Shown: in pieces, positions 1 through 11,240 of the stretch
Layout of the letters: each line of letters opens with the position of its first letter
How positions within the stretch are numbered: position 1 is the first letter of the stretch
Assembly: GCA_963575745.1 (NCBI GenBank)
Contig: CAUYUJ010021059.1
Coordinates: forward strand, 282,406-346,405
Source of the DNA: Prorocentrum cordatum
Lineage: Eukaryota; Sar; Dinophyceae; Prorocentrales; Prorocentraceae
Length of the DNA stretch: 64,000 nucleotides
Direction: 5' to 3'
Made by a program: the position numbers and the translations under genes
Notes under the pieces: model-generated
Told to the model about the DNA's origin: nothing
The model's database searches: none
What the model saw: the letters and a program-made list of their open reading frames with translations, nothing else

Positions 1-620
1 TATGGTTTCCCATTCGCGGTCGCTTGCGTACCGAGGAGGGCGGAACTGTGGAAACGAAATCGATGGTAACATTCTAGCCAATACATGTGGATTTCCAGTT
101 GCGTTTTTTGAGGCATACGCCATGTTTGTCCTCGCGCTTCGTCGTCTCACAATCATGGAAGCCGTATGTTTTCGCAATTGCGAGCATGCGTGCCCAAGAA
201 AGCAGAAATGTAGCCCAGAAGTCGATGGTTACATTCGAGCCACTACGTGTGTATGCGAGTTTGTTGTTTTTGGCCTCGCAAACAGCTGCCGTCCTCGCGC
301 TTCATCGTTTGGCCAAAAACGCAGCCGCATGTTGTCGCATTCGCGGAAGCATGCGCGCCCAGGAGGGCAGAAATGTTGTCAATAAGTTGTTTGTAAGACT
401 CTAGCCAACGAATGTGGATTTCAAATTGTTGCTTGTCACACCATAGGCCGCGATTATCCTCGCACCCCCTCGTCTGGCAATCGCAAAAACGCATGTTTGC
501 GCAATTGCGGAAGCATGCGTACCCAGGGGGCGGAAAGTGCTTGAGAAATCGTTGGTTACTTTCTTGCCAATGCATGCGGGTTTCAATTCGTACGTTTTGG
601 CCTCGCAACCAATTTGTATA
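1..620. repeat. Degenerate tandem repeat, period about 165 bp
   Basis: A motif close to CGCATTCGCGGAAGCATGCG followed by a CCAGGAGGGCAGAAATG-like stretch recurs near 13, 173, 338 and 508, with a diverged body between. About four copies are visible. Short open frames on both strands follow the repeat and show no recognisable domain, so I see no gene here. Confidence 0.6.
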
Positions 621-633
621 TTCGCTTGGCAGA

Positions 634-850
634 GGTTTCAGAGCGCTCAGGCGCTCGGAAGCCTTTGCAGAGCGCCCCGACGCTCAGAAGCTTCTGCAAA
701 GCGCCCAGGCGCTCAGAAGCTTCTGCAGAGCGCTCAGGCGCTCATAAGCTTCTGCAGAACATTCAGGCGCTCAGAAGCCTCTGCCTCTGCAAAATTTCTG
801 CAGAGAGCTCTGGCGCTAAGAAGCTTCAGGATCCCCTGCAGAGCGCGCGG
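634..850. repeat. Minisatellite, period about 30 bp (GCGCTCAGAAGCTTCTGCA-type)
   Basis: GCTCAGAAGCTTCTGCAGAGC and close variants repeat about every 30 bp, seven or so times, with HindIII- and PstI-like cores. The open frames through it only reflect the repeat, whose period is a multiple of three. Confidence 0.75.
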
Positions 851-864
851 GGGCGCTATTGAAG

Positions 865-1045
865 GCTGGTTGCGAAGTGGCCGTTCTTGTTGCAAAGAGT
901 CCCGTCTGGGTTGTGAAGCGGTCGCTCTGGTTTTACATGTGGCTGTTCTGGTTGTAAAGTGGTCGTTCTCAAAGGAATACCAAGAATTCGATCCTCAGCT
1001 GGTTGTAAAGTGACCAATCTCGGTTTCAAAGTGTCGTTCGGGTTG
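865..1045. repeat. Diverged short tandem repeat (GGTTGTAAAGTGGTCGTTCT-like)
   Basis: GGTTGTAAAGTGG / GTGGCCGTTCT-like words recur about every 28-30 bp with many substitutions. No coding signal. Confidence 0.5.
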
Positions 1046-3090
1046 TAGAGAGGCCGAATCTCGTGGACCAGCCATCGAGGGATTGAACCTGGACTTTTGC
1101 AGGCAAGCCTCGGCGGAGGGGATTTTACTGGATGCAGGCGTGCCAGGGGGTAGCCACTGTGGACCATGCGCTGGGCGGCGGGTATCCCTGCACACGCCCG
1201 GCGTGGAGAATTCGCGACGCTAGGATTTCAGGGGGCCCCGAGCCGGCTGCGACGGCCTGCCCCCTGGCAAGCTCGGAGGCGGGCAAGCCTCGCTGGCCGC
1301 ACTTCGCAGTGGCGGATGCGAGCCGCGGCCGCCAGCCACCGCCGCCTGCCGCAGAGAGGTGGACAGCGCTCCCTTTGGGCGCGGGCCCGCCCCGGGCGCG
1401 CGCTGGCGATGGGGCAGTCCCAGGCCCGCGGCGCCGCCAAGGAGGAGCGGGGCCGACGGGGCCCCTGCCTGCCTGCCTGCTTGCTGCCCCGCGGCTGCCG
1501 CGACCGCTGGCGTGTCGAGAAGCTCTAAGCGGAGGTTTCCCGCCCGTTTCGGCCCCGCGAGGGGGCAAGAGGGTAGGGGATCCCGACGTCTGCGGGGCCT
1601 GTATCTATTGAGCAAATCAGGACGTTGAACCGCTGGGTCCCTTGGCATCCCCGCGCCGCGTTGAAGATCACGGTCCTTTGTCGCCATCTTTGGCTCCAGG
1701 CGGGGCCCCCATCTGCCGGGCCCTGTGGTCGTCAAGAGATGGCTCAGGATGCACAGCCGGTCCATAGGAAGAGGCCCAGAAACTTTGGAAGCCACGCCGT
1801 GAATACGCCACGGCGTCGGATGCTTGGATCCTCTCGCCCTTCCTGCTGCCGCTCCCGCTTCGTCCACCTGGTCCCCGCTGTCCCCGCTGCCCTAAGGAGG
1901 AGGCAGGAGGCAGGATGAGGCAGGAGGTGGAGAAGTAGGAAGACAAGGTAGGAGGAGGAGAAGGAGGAAAGAGAGGGGCAGGAGTAGGAGGAGGATGACA
2001 AGGCGGGGGAGGGGTTCGAGGGATTCGGCAATGGGGAGGCACCCTGGCATCCCCTGCTCCCTCAGGTGCTGCCTCGTCGGGGTGTCGGATTCGCCTGTGC
2101 GTGCGGGTCAAGGGCCGTTATTTGTGCAGCCTTTCGTCGGCGTCCAGCTGTGGGGATGGCCCCCATCCACTTTCTACGGTCGGGAACTTTGAATTCTAGA
2201 CGCTTCGCGTAAACCCACCAACCCTACAGTCGCTACGGCCTACAGTTGGTCACCGCCAGGCATGCTCAGCTCCGCGGGCTACGTGCCAGGTGGAGTTCGG
2301 GTGCGTTCGATAGCCATACCTCCGGTGTTACCTGGTGTCTGGCTTCGCCAGGGTGTGCCCCTGCACCGAGTGGTTCAGCCTTCTGCAGTCCGTGGCCTAC
2401 CCCCAGCAGATCAGTCTGCATCAGCCTCCGTCAGTACTTGCATCGTTGTGCCCCCGAACCGCGAGAGTCAGATACGTTATGTATGCACTGACTACAGGCT
2501 CGGCTCTACCTCGTGTGCGCAGACCGGGGCTCATTTTTCTCATGCGAAGGACGGGCTTCAGCCACACCTCTGCGTCAGTGAGCCACGGTGAGTGAGGCCA
2601 TTCTCTGTTCGCTGCCCTCTTTTCTTGGCGCTGCCGCGTGCCCCGACTGGCGTACACTCTTGCACCTTTTCTCGCTCTGGCCCCGCCTCCATTTGTAAAG
2701 CGGCCGGTGGCAGGCGCCGCCAGGCGATTTCCCGCCGTTCCAGTTCCGTCTCTGTGCCGGTCGCCGCGCTCGTCCCCACCCGTCGGGGTGCACGGCTTGA
2801 CTCTACGGTCGCGTTGAGCTGCTGGTGACTATCGCCCAAGGGCGTCCTCGTCGCCGACTCGCCGCCAGTCGCCGCGCCGTGGTGTCCCCACCGCCGGGAC
2901 GTCTACGCCGGCCTTTAGCGTTTAATTTGGGTCATTTTGTCCCTCGCATGTGCATATGCCACTGCGGCCAATTAGCTTCGTTCGCGCCCCGTTCGTTGTT
3001 AACCCGCTTCCTGACATTCGCCTGGGAGCCGCCGACCAAAAAAGTAAACCCACCAGCCCATCCAGAAACGATGCCCAGAGGAATTGCCTC
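1046..3090. other. No supported gene: GC-rich DNA with a purine tract
   Basis: 1130-1620 is very GC-rich, so long open frames overlap on both strands, but none gives a recognisable domain. 1897-2010 is a (GGA)n-like tract. 2010-3090 is mixed unique-looking DNA with no domain. I see no gene, RNA gene or mobile element in it. Confidence 0.4.
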
Positions 3091-3094
3091 GATC

Positions 3095-4060
3095 AGGGAA
3101 TTGGGCAGCACACAGAGGAAGGGTCTCCCCGTGGAGGCCTCTTGGAGCGTCTTGGGTGCCTCGGAGAGCTTCTTGGGGCATCTTGGGGGTCTCTTGGGAG
3201 CATTTTGGAGGCCTCTTGGGCGCCTGTTGGGGCCTCCCGGGCGCCTCTTGGGGCCCTCTTGAAGCGTTCTTGGGAGCCTTGGGAGTGCTCTTGGGGCCAT
3301 CTTGGGGGACATCGATCAACCAAGAATCGAGCATTAGTTAGCGTTGCCCCTCGGCGCTCTTGGGGCGCTCTTGGGCGCTTTTGGGGCCGTTTTGGTGCTC
3401 TCTGGAGCCTTTCTTGGGGTCCTCTTGGGCCATCTTGGAGCCATCTTGAGGCCTCGGATGGCCACCGGAAGCGAAAAGGCGATACAGCCAAACACATAGA
3501 ATTTCCTCAGGTGTTGGCCTCTTCTGGGCCTCCTGGGGGGGCTCTTTGGCCACTGGGAGCCGTCTTGGAGCGGTCTTGGGGCATCTTGGAGCGTCGTGGG
3601 AGCCATTGTGAGACATCTTGGGATGTCTTGAGCCATCTTGGAGGTCATATTGGGCTCTCCCAGGCGCTCTTGGAGTTATCTTAATCAGTGCCCCCCCAAG
3701 TGGCCAACATGTGGCTAAAACCATTGTAGAATCAATGATTTGGCATTCTCGCCGAGGCCTCTTGGAGCATCTTGGGTGCCTCCGTGGGGGTTTCTTGGGG
3801 CCTCTTGGGGGTCTCTTGAGAGCCTCTTTGGGGTATCCTGGGGGCCTCTTGGGGCTTCCTGGCCACCTCTTGGGGCCCTCTTGGGGCCCTCTTGGGGCAC
3901 CCTTGGGGGGCATCTTTGGGCCATCTTGGGTAAGATCGATCACAGGAGGGGGGGGGCACTGATCAGGGTCCCCCCCATCAGGAGGCCAAAATGGGACCAA
4001 ACCCTAGTAAAACCATTGATTTCGGTTTCCTCGCCGAGGCCGTTTTGGATGCTCCGACAC
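3095..4060. repeat. TCTTGGGG-rich dispersed repeat block
   Basis: The block consists of CTTGGGGCC / CCTCTTGGGAGC words every 10-20 bp. It has three sub-units, and each of the last two starts near a conserved word (AAAACCATTG, 3717 and 4011). The wording resembles the R1-R3 repeats (30997-31912, 38614-39520, 39525-40478), which share the AATCAATGATT word and the CTTGGGG runs, so this is probably an older relative. Open frames on both strands only reflect the repeats (GASWG- or PKRPP-like). Confidence 0.55.
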
Positions 4061-4246
4061 CTCGCGAAACCTCCTCTCCAGGTCAATGGGGAGGGGGTAG
4101 GGGGAGGGGTCAAGACCTACTCCCCGCCCGCAAGCCATCTCGCTCACTCCCGCCCGCCCTCCCAACACACACGTAGCACCCGAGTATGGCCCGAGCCTGA
4201 GCATATTCAGCAGTCGTCTTTGGATGGGCAGCTATTGGGGGCCAAT

Positions 4247-4299
4247 CCGCCGCCGCCGCCGCCTCCCCCGCCGCCGCCGCCGCCGCCGCCTGCCGCCGC

Positions 4300-4337
<38 letters not shown>

Positions 4338-4374
4338 CCCGCTGCCAAACCGCCGCCGCCGCTGCAGGCGCTGC

Positions 4375-4406
<32 letters not shown>

Positions 4407-4472
4407 CCGCCGCAGCCGCCGCAGCTGCCGCCGCCGCCGCAGCCGCCGCAGCCGCCGCCGCCGCCGCCAAGT
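4247..4472. repeat. (CCG)n trinucleotide tract
   Basis: An almost pure CCG/GCC run with a few interruptions. It gives poly-Pro, poly-Ala or poly-Arg frames in all readings, which I do not treat as coding. Confidence 0.9.
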
Positions 4473-4746
4473 GTACTTACTATGTCTTGGTTTTTGACAG
4501 GGATGGTGGGGGGGGCCGCATCGGGTTGGCTGCGCATGTTCCGAATTTGGAGGCAGAGTGTGGTTTGCATTGCTTTTTACAAGGGATGGTGGGGGGGTGT
4601 CGTCATGGACCTTGGTTGGCCCCCAGTCGCCTGGGGGAGGGGGTGTTTATTAATAGGGAACAGTGATAAACCCCTCCCCGAAAGGGAAGAAGGAGGGGCG
4701 GAAGGGGAAACTCCCTAAACCACCGACGCCCACAGGGCTGGTGGGA

Positions 4747-4945
4747 TTTGCGTGTCGCGCTGCCGGTTCTGGCCCACCACGGTGCAGCGCGACACTCTAT
4801 CCGCGTCCCCGCTTCCAGGCGTCAGCGTCCCAAGCAGTTTCCCCCCTCACGCCCAGCGGAGCGAAGCGACGCGCTATCCGCTTGCAGGGTATAGCGTGTC
4901 GCCGAGGCCGCCGCCGCGGCACGTGAAGCATAAAGTTCCCGACCG
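4747..4945 (+). repeat. Small dispersed element with two hairpins, copy 1
   Basis: It is homologous to 44565-44742. It opens with a perfect 12-bp stem, GTGTCGCGCTGC (4752-4763) pairing with GCAGCGCGACAC (4784-4795). A second stem, CGCTAT/ATAGCG, lies near 4870-4895, and the copy ends near TCCCGACCGTA. The second copy has paired, compensating changes in the first stem. It could be a foldback transposon remnant or a structured RNA; the strand is arbitrary. Confidence 0.6.
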
Positions 4946-5063
4946 TACTCCTTTTGTTTCTCATGTGAGGGCCCTGCTCATCCTCCTCCGTACTTGTGTT
5001 TAGCTCAAACAGTTGCGAATTGGTGCAGCGGAATGCGCGCAAGTTGATAACACGTGCGAGGCA

Positions 5064-5095
<32 letters not shown>

Positions 5096-5215
5096 ACCTC
5101 ATCACCGACATCATCATAATAATCAACATCATCGTCATCACCATCATCATATCATATCATTTCATATCATATCATATCACATCATACAGTTTCATGTTAT
5201 ATCATATCATGATGC
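5064..5215. repeat. (CAT)n and (ATATC)n microsatellites
   Basis: CAT repeats (5067-5155) pass into an ATATC pentanucleotide stretch (about 5148-5215). The frames encode poly-His or poly-Ile and are not credible genes. Confidence 0.85.
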
Positions 5216-5915
5216 GAGCCCACTGCTCGTATTCCATGGTGTGTTCCTTGGTGTTGCCAATGCTGAGCATGCAATGGCGAGGGGGTTGCAGATGGCTCGC
5301 ACCAGAATGTTGGGGACAGACTTGCCGAGTAATGACTTGCGCAGTCTGTGGATGAGTACCGATGCTTGGAAGGATCTCATCGCGAGCGCGCAGGGCACAC
5401 CCCACCGATGCCGACACCTGCAGCATGCGGCGTGCCGGGAGGCTGGGATGATGTGACCGCGTTTGGCCGCGCCAGCACGGGAGGCATTCCGCAGAGAGTA
5501 GGTTGTCGTCGGTACGTTGTTTGGCCTATCTGCTCACGACGTGTCCCCGTGCGGCCAGGAGAGTTACGACGAGCGTGCTCAGCAATTTTGCCAGACTTTG
5601 AAGGGAAAGGGGCAATCGATGAACTGCCATGCTCACCGTCCATGCCTGACCACATCCTGCGGGTCTTTCCGCTCCCTGTAAGTTGACCGAAGAGCAACGA
5701 GATTATGGCCAAGTTCTACAACCCATCCAAGAAGACGAATGGTACTTGTATGCTCGGAAAACGAAGGGACGGCGTCAGAGCTGGGGTTATCGCGATGCAG
5801 GACGGGAGATGCGATCATCTGGGCTCGTTCTATCATCACCAAACGATGAACTCACAGACGTGCAAGCTGGCAAACTGACCAGCCGACTTACTGGCTGCTG
5901 GCTGACCGGTGGCGC
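5216..5915. other. No supported gene: unique-looking DNA
   Basis: Short frames occur on both strands (up to about 112 codons), but none carries a domain I recognise and none has a neighbour that would support it. Confidence 0.35.
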
Positions 5916-6610
5916 CTGGCGGCAGGCCGTTTTGGTTTCGGTCGCCCAGTGAGCGACACATGGCTTGACTGATAACAGGCAGTTTTGGTTTTGGCAGCCG
6001 GATGCGCAACCTTAGCGCAACCAGAGGGAGCAAATGCATTCTCCTTCGCCAAGTGCGCAGCCTGTGGCGCAACCCGTAGGGGGCCGTTTTTTTGGTTGGC
6101 CGCCAAGTGTGCAACCTATTGCGCAACCTATAGCAGGCCATTTTTGCTGTCGGCCGACGAATGCGCAACAGAGTGCGCCAGCAATAGCAGGCTGCTCCAT
6201 GTTCGGCCGTCGCATGCGCAACCTGTTGCGCAGGCCAAAACAGGCCGCTTGATTCTCGGCCGTCGCCTGCGCAACCTATTGCCTCTTGCGCAACCAATAG
6301 CAGGCCGTTTCATGTTTGGCCGCTAGTGTGTGTTTTCATTTTGCAACCAACCATCAGCAGGTCATATTATGTTTGGCCGCCGAGTGCGCAACCCTCGGCG
6401 CAACTGATGGCGCACACCACGCATGGACCCATTGCCCATGGCGCGGGCTACGTCGCAACCGATGGCGCAACACATGGTGCAACCTTTGACGCAACCCATG
6501 ACTGGCGCAACCCATGGGGCGCAACACTCGTCGCAGCCCATGGATCGCGAAACCGATGGAGCACCCCACGATTAGCGCCACCCATGGGGTGGCGCAACCC
6601 CTTGCGCACC
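5916..6610. repeat. Tandem repeat built on TGCGCAACC, period about 60 bp
   Basis: GGCCGCCGAxTGCGCAACC followed by TTGCGCAACCAATAGCAGGCC recurs about every 60 bp from 5920 to 6410. From 6440 to 6600 it becomes a shorter GCGCAACCCATGG repeat. Diverged; no gene. Confidence 0.7.
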
Positions 6611-6829
6611 GCCTGGCAATCTCTGCGGAGTTACGCCAGACTTTTGCTAGCCGTTTGGGGTGATGGTGGGGCCCAAGCGGCGAGCTGTCTTGTGTGTGTC
6701 GTGTTTTTTGCAGTTCACGCTCCGGCAACACACAGCACAACCGTGCCATTGGGTGGCCAATGCCCGACTTTTGAAAGGAGCCATGGGGGAACCTGAATGT
6801 ATTTTCTTTCGGCAATCGGGTTCTGTGGT

Positions 6830-7850
6830 AAAGAGCATGTTTCAGGTGCAACAGACGATCTGTTCTAGCTCTCAGGGCCGCAGGATTCAATGTCGAAGCA
6901 AATGTTTTTTAGCTCCCAGGCTCCCGTGCAAACACATGGTTTTGTAGCTCCTAGGCCATAGGATACCATGTGGAAGTAAGTGATGGCGGTTCGCAGACCA
7001 TAGGATCCGTCAAACAAGTTGCATGTATACAGCTCCCAGGCCATAGGTTCCGATACAATTCGCATGGTTTGGGCTCAAAGGCCATATGATATTGTATGAG
7101 AACATATGGTTTCAGCTCCCAGTCCATATGGTTCAATTTCAGCTCCAAGGCCTTTCGGTCCAATGTGAAAACGCACGGTGTCAGCTCCCAAGTCACCGCG
7201 CCAGCCCAGATCCTAGTAAGTGTCGCTCTTCCGGGATGCAGACCCTCTCCCCCCCACGGAAAGACCGCGGAAGCCCAAGCAATCACATTTCGTATGCGGA
7301 GTTTTTTGCGAGGCATGCATTGCATGGATTCCTTGACACGTGAGTTTTTCTTGTCGCCGGTAGCTCCCAGTCGATAGGTTCCGATGCAAATCACATGGTG
7401 TGAGCTCCCTGGCCAGTTGATGCGGTGTATCACATGGTTCCAGTTCCCAGTCCATCGGATCCAACGTAAAGCAACGCATTGTAAAACGCACATGGCTTCA
7501 GCTCCAGAGCCATATGGCCCAATGTGAACATGCATGATTTCAGATCCCAGGCCACGACCACAGTCCAGATCCTCGTAATTGTCGCGTTCTGAGCCCCCTG
7601 GATGCAGCCCCCCCCCGCGGGAAGGCCTGGGAGACCCGAGCAAGCAAGTTTTACACAATGAATTGACTTTTTCCTTTGCGAGGCACGGACTTTCTGGACT
7701 CCTGGACACATGAGCTTTTTGTCGCCCGTAGCTCCCTGGCCATGTGTTCCGATGTAAAGCACATGGCTTAAGCTTCCAGGCCGTAGGATGCTGTGTAAGA
7801 GCATACGCGTTCAGCTCCCAGTCCAGTACATGGCTTCAGCTCGCAGGCCG
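6830..7850. repeat. Tandem repeat (CAGCTCCCAGGCCATA-type) with a higher-order duplication
   Basis: CAGCTCCCAGGCCATAGG followed by TTCCGATGTAAA-like sequence repeats about every 45-50 bp. Embedded in it, 7207-7375 and 7553-7740 are two copies of a longer unit (AGATCCTxGTAA ... TTGCGAGGCA ... TTGTCGCC) about 350 bp apart. Frames across it are repeat shadows. Confidence 0.65.
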
Positions 7851-8090
7851 TACGAACAAGCCGCACCTAGACGGCGCATTGGCACAGCAGAACTACGAAC
7901 TCACACATGCGGGAAAAACTAGCGAAAAAGTATGCGGCATGCAGGGCGAGAGGTGTGCAATCACCAGAAGACGTTGTACTGGTGACCCGCTGCTCGGGAA
8001 GCAACATGCAACGCGGGGGGGGGAGAGAGGGGAGAAGGGGGAGGGGAGAAGGGGAGGGGGGGAAGACGACGAGGACACAAGAATGTCATA

Positions 8091-10724
8091 CTATTGTGCA
8101 CAATGTCGCTCTACTGCCTCATTCCACTGTGATGTACTTACCAGAAGAGCTTGCAATGCATCAGTGCTGCCACCTGCCACTACGAGAGCCTTTGCGTGCA
8201 TGTAGTTCGTCCACTGCACACGAGGGCGCCCTCGACACCGCGGCGCCATCCATCTCCGAGGTAGGACGTCAGAGCCTTCGCCGCACTCGAACACCATAGC
8301 TCTCGGTAAGCTTCTGGGGCCGCACCGGGCAAGTTTACCATACAGTTTAAGCTGCCGTTCAAGTAAGGATGCTGATAAAGGCCGGACCTTCGCAAGCTCC
8401 CGAACTTCTGCGTTGCTCACGCGCGACACAAAAGAAGGTAGGATTTTGTGAACTGACCGTAAGCACCTCGCCTGGAAGCCATCGACCCTGTCTCTGTCTG
8501 CTTGTAAAAGCATACAAGATTCCAACCCATACAACAGTTTCGAGAACACGCATGTTTCCAGAACCCTCGTCTTGCGCGTTCTGCTGAGATTGGCATGACT
8601 CCAGACTCTTGACAAATTATGGAAAATCCCTTTTGCTTCCCCAAGGCGCCGCGTAAGTTCCGCCCGAGGCTTGCCATCGGTGCTGATCAGTCCGCCCAAA
8701 TACACAGCATGATCCTTACGTTTGATTTCTTCGCCGTCTGGCCCGTAAATGGTCCCTTCCGCCCGTATTTTGAGTAATACCGTTTTCCCGGCATTTAGTT
8801 CCAAGCCGTACTTCGCCCCCACAGCCACGACCGCGTCCAGATGTGCTTGAAGTTCGTCTGGTTCCCGGGCTACGAGCATTGTGTCGTCAGCGTACAGGAC
8901 ATCTCTGGTAATAAGATAATGGCGTGTCGGCCTGCGCGGTAATGTCGAATCCATGCGTTCGTCAACATGTTGCAAAAGTACAGACATGACAATGATAAAC
9001 AAGTAAGGTGATAAAGGGCAGCCTTGCGCGATACCAGCTGCTTGTGTCCTCTGCGACGTCGTTGTGCCCCCATCTTGCACTACAAACTTCCGTGTCTTGT
9101 ATATGCCTTTGATCATGTCGATCATCGCCGGCGGAATGCGAAATTCTCGTAAAGCATGAACAAGACCTTCTGGGTGGATCCGGTCAAAGGCCTTGCTCCA
9201 GTCCAGCAGTAGAAGGAGCAGCTTGCCCTCTTTGTCTTCGAGTGTTGCGTCGATCAGCCTGCGAGCCAAGAACAAAGCCTCGCTGGTGCCGCGTTTGGGC
9301 CTGAAGCCGTATTGGGATTCGCGCATTGCCTTTTCGCATCCTCCTTGTTTGAGCCTGTGTAACAATGTGCTGGCGAGTACTTTATATCCAACTGTAAGTA
9401 GTGAGATAGGCCGGTAGTTGGAAGGCAAGGAAGTGTCCCCCTTTTTGAAGATGGTGACAACTGAGGATTCTCGCCATTCTTGCGGGATGTCCTTCTTCTC
9501 CCAGCACGCGCTGCACAAAGCCGTTAAGATGTCCAACGCCGCGTCGTCATCCCAAAGTGCTCGCCATAATTCCGGTGGCACTCCATCTGTTCCCGCTGCT
9601 CGCTGAATGCGTAAATGTTTAACTGCCCGCTTTACCTCTTCAGCCGTGATGGGACCAAGCTCTATGGGTAAATGCCCCCCTTCGGCATTGAAGTCGGCGA
9701 AATGAGATCCGCCAGGAGGCGGTCGCCATTGAACTTGTTCAAGATAATCTGCCATAGTGTCAGCCCGTTCAGAGGAGTCTACTAGGCGGCCATCTGCGTC
9801 ACGGAGTCGTCCGCATTTGTGCGCACGTCCTTTCCGTAAGCTTTTGATCATGTCCCACCCATTGCTCTCGATGCCCTCTGTGAGCCATCGATTTTTGTCT
9901 GCCTTGGCCGATTGCCGGATCATTCTGTTCAATTGTCTCTCCGGCGTCGTGCTGATTGCCATCCCTCTTTGACGTGCCGTGTTCCTCTCGTCGATCAGGT
10001 GGAGAGTACGGTCCGAGATCCAAGGTCGCAGGCGTGATGCTTGCTGTGCTGGGATACAAGCGGCGGCAGATTCCAACATGCACCTAGATACCGCAGCAGC
10101 GTGCTCGTCAAGCGAAGTCTGCGCCGGTTGCTTCTGCCATTCCCCCACAAAGTGCGAAATGTATTGACGTTGCACGCTTTCGTCTTGCAGCGCCTTCGTA
10201 TCGAACATCGGCTTCTTTTGCGTGCGGCTCGTCTTCGGTATGTTGATGTTCAGTTCCACGACTTTGATGAAATGGTGAGACTGGAGATGATGATCGCGAC
10301 TGCTCCATATGTCATAAATACAATGCATCCAATTTTTAGCCACAATTATGTGGTCCAGCTGCTCGAAGTTACCGGACACGATGGCACTGGACGGCTCTAT
10401 GCCGATATCGTGGTAAGTGACTGTGTGCTCGTCTGCGTGCTTGAAGTATGTATTAGCAACACACGCGTCAAGAGTATGACATAATTCCACTAGCAATTCA
10501 CGGTTGGAGGTTGGGCTCCACGCCGAGAAGGGATTACGGAAAACATGTTCTCCTATAACGTCTTCTTCGCCAGCATATTGCTCTAGAAGCCGGGCGTTGA
10601 AATCACCAAGTATAATTGTTGGACCATGGGACCGGCATTTGTCAGCAAATACTGCCAAATCTGTGTAATAATCTCTTCGCGTATCGTATTCGTGCACATT
10701 AGTCCAAGCGTACGTTGTAATCAA
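8091..10724 (-). CDS. Non-LTR (LINE-type) retrotransposon ORF2: endonuclease plus reverse transcriptase, 5'-truncated
   Basis: The 877-residue frame carries the C-terminal half of an apurinic-type endonuclease: GDFNA near residue 40 and an SDH-like RDHHLQ near 143. A complete reverse transcriptase follows: YRPIS near 437, DWSKAFD near 508, GIAQGCPLSP near 565, catalytic YADD near 611, and LNAGKT and YLGG downstream. Near the C-terminus is a basic GRPRVQW region, typical of LINE proteins; I see no RNase H. Such proteins nick the target and copy their RNA at the nick. The first residue is read from TTG (10724), not ATG. The frame stays open upstream to TAA at 10755-10757 and its translation still resembles endonuclease (VAGGVLTLITTYA), so this is the middle of a gene. 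The N-terminal endonuclease half is missing and is replaced by simple repeats at 10903. This fits 5' truncation during insertion. Probably a dead copy. Confidence 0.9.
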   Translation of the reverse strand: MITTYAWTNVHEYDTRRDYYTDLAVFADKCRSHGPTIILGDFNARLLEQYAGEEDVIGEHVFRNPFSAWSPTSNRELLVELCHTLDACVANTYFKHADEHTVTYHDIGIEPSSAIVSGNFEQLDHIIVAKNWMHCIYDIWSSRDHHLQSHHFIKVVELNINIPKTSRTQKKPMFDTKALQDESVQRQYISHFVGEWQKQPAQTSLDEHAAAVSRCMLESAAACIPAQQASRLRPWISDRTLHLIDERNTARQRGMAISTTPERQLNRMIRQSAKADKNRWLTEGIESNGWDMIKSLRKGRAHKCGRLRDADGRLVDSSERADTMADYLEQVQWRPPPGGSHFADFNAEGGHLPIELGPITAEEVKRAVKHLRIQRAAGTDGVPPELWRALWDDDAALDILTALCSACWEKKDIPQEWRESSVVTIFKKGDTSLPSNYRPISLLTVGYKVLASTLLHRLKQGGCEKAMRESQYGFRPKRGTSEALFLARRLIDATLEDKEGKLLLLLLDWSKAFDRIHPEGLVHALREFRIPPAMIDMIKGIYKTRKFVVQDGGTTTSQRTQAAGIAQGCPLSPYLFIIVMSVLLQHVDERMDSTLPRRPTRHYLITRDVLYADDTMLVAREPDELQAHLDAVVAVGAKYGLELNAGKTVLLKIRAEGTIYGPDGEEIKRKDHAVYLGGLISTDGKPRAELTRRLGEAKGIFHNLSRVWSHANLSRTRKTRVLETCVFSKLLYGLESCMLLQADRDRVDGFQARCLRSVHKILPSFVSRVSNAEVRELAKVRPLSASLLERQLKLYGKLARCGPRSLPRAMVFECGEGSDVLPRRWMAPRCRGRPRVQWTNYMHAKALVVAGGSTDALQALLVSTSQWNEAVERHCAQ

Positions 10725-10790
10725 TGTTAAGACGCCTCCAGCAACACGTAGGGCTTAATTATCCCGGCAAAGCAACCTAACAGCGATGTG
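10725..10790 (-). pseudogene. Upstream remnant of the LINE endonuclease, broken by TAA
   Basis: Reading on from the ORF above, the same frame gives about ten more endonuclease-like residues, an in-frame TAA (10755-10757), and then about 20 further codons before TGA. I infer that the 5' end of the copy lies near 10800, where homology to the family can no longer be judged by eye. Confidence 0.45.
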
Positions 10791-10902
10791 TAGAAGCATA
10801 TCTGAAAGCATTCCCCTTAAGATTCAGATGAAAATCCAGTTGTAGAATTCTGCTGTTCTCGCAGTCGTAGTCGCATTCGCGATGACAGTCGCAGCGGCAA
10901 CG

Positions 10903-11240
10903 GCAGTCGCAGTCACAGCCTCAGCCTCAGCCTCAGCCTCAGCCTCAGCCTCAGCCTCAGCCTCAGCCTGCCTCAGCCTCAGCCTCAGCCTCAGCCTCAG
11001 CCTCAGCCTCAGCCTCAGCCTCAGCCTCAGCCTGCTTCAGCCTCAGCCTCAGCCTGCCTCAGCCTCAGCCTCAGCCTCAGCCTCAGCCTCAGCCTCAGCC
11101 TCAGCCTCAGCCTGCTTCAGCCTCAGCCTCAGCCTCAGCCTCAGCCTCAGCTTCAGCCTCAGCCTCAGTCTGCCTTCAGCCTCGGCCTCAGCCTCAGCCT
11201 GCCTCAGCCTCAGCCTGCCTCAGCATCAGCCTGCCTCAGC
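10903..11240. repeat. (CAGCCT)n hexanucleotide array
   Basis: More than 50 near-perfect copies of CAGCCT with occasional CTG insertions. The reading frames give Ser-Ala or Leu-Ser repeats. Confidence 0.95.

Noticed and set aside
1132-1867. Overlapping ORFs of 100-215 codons on both strands
   Set aside because: A GC-rich stretch with few stop codons; no motif and no neighbour support a gene.
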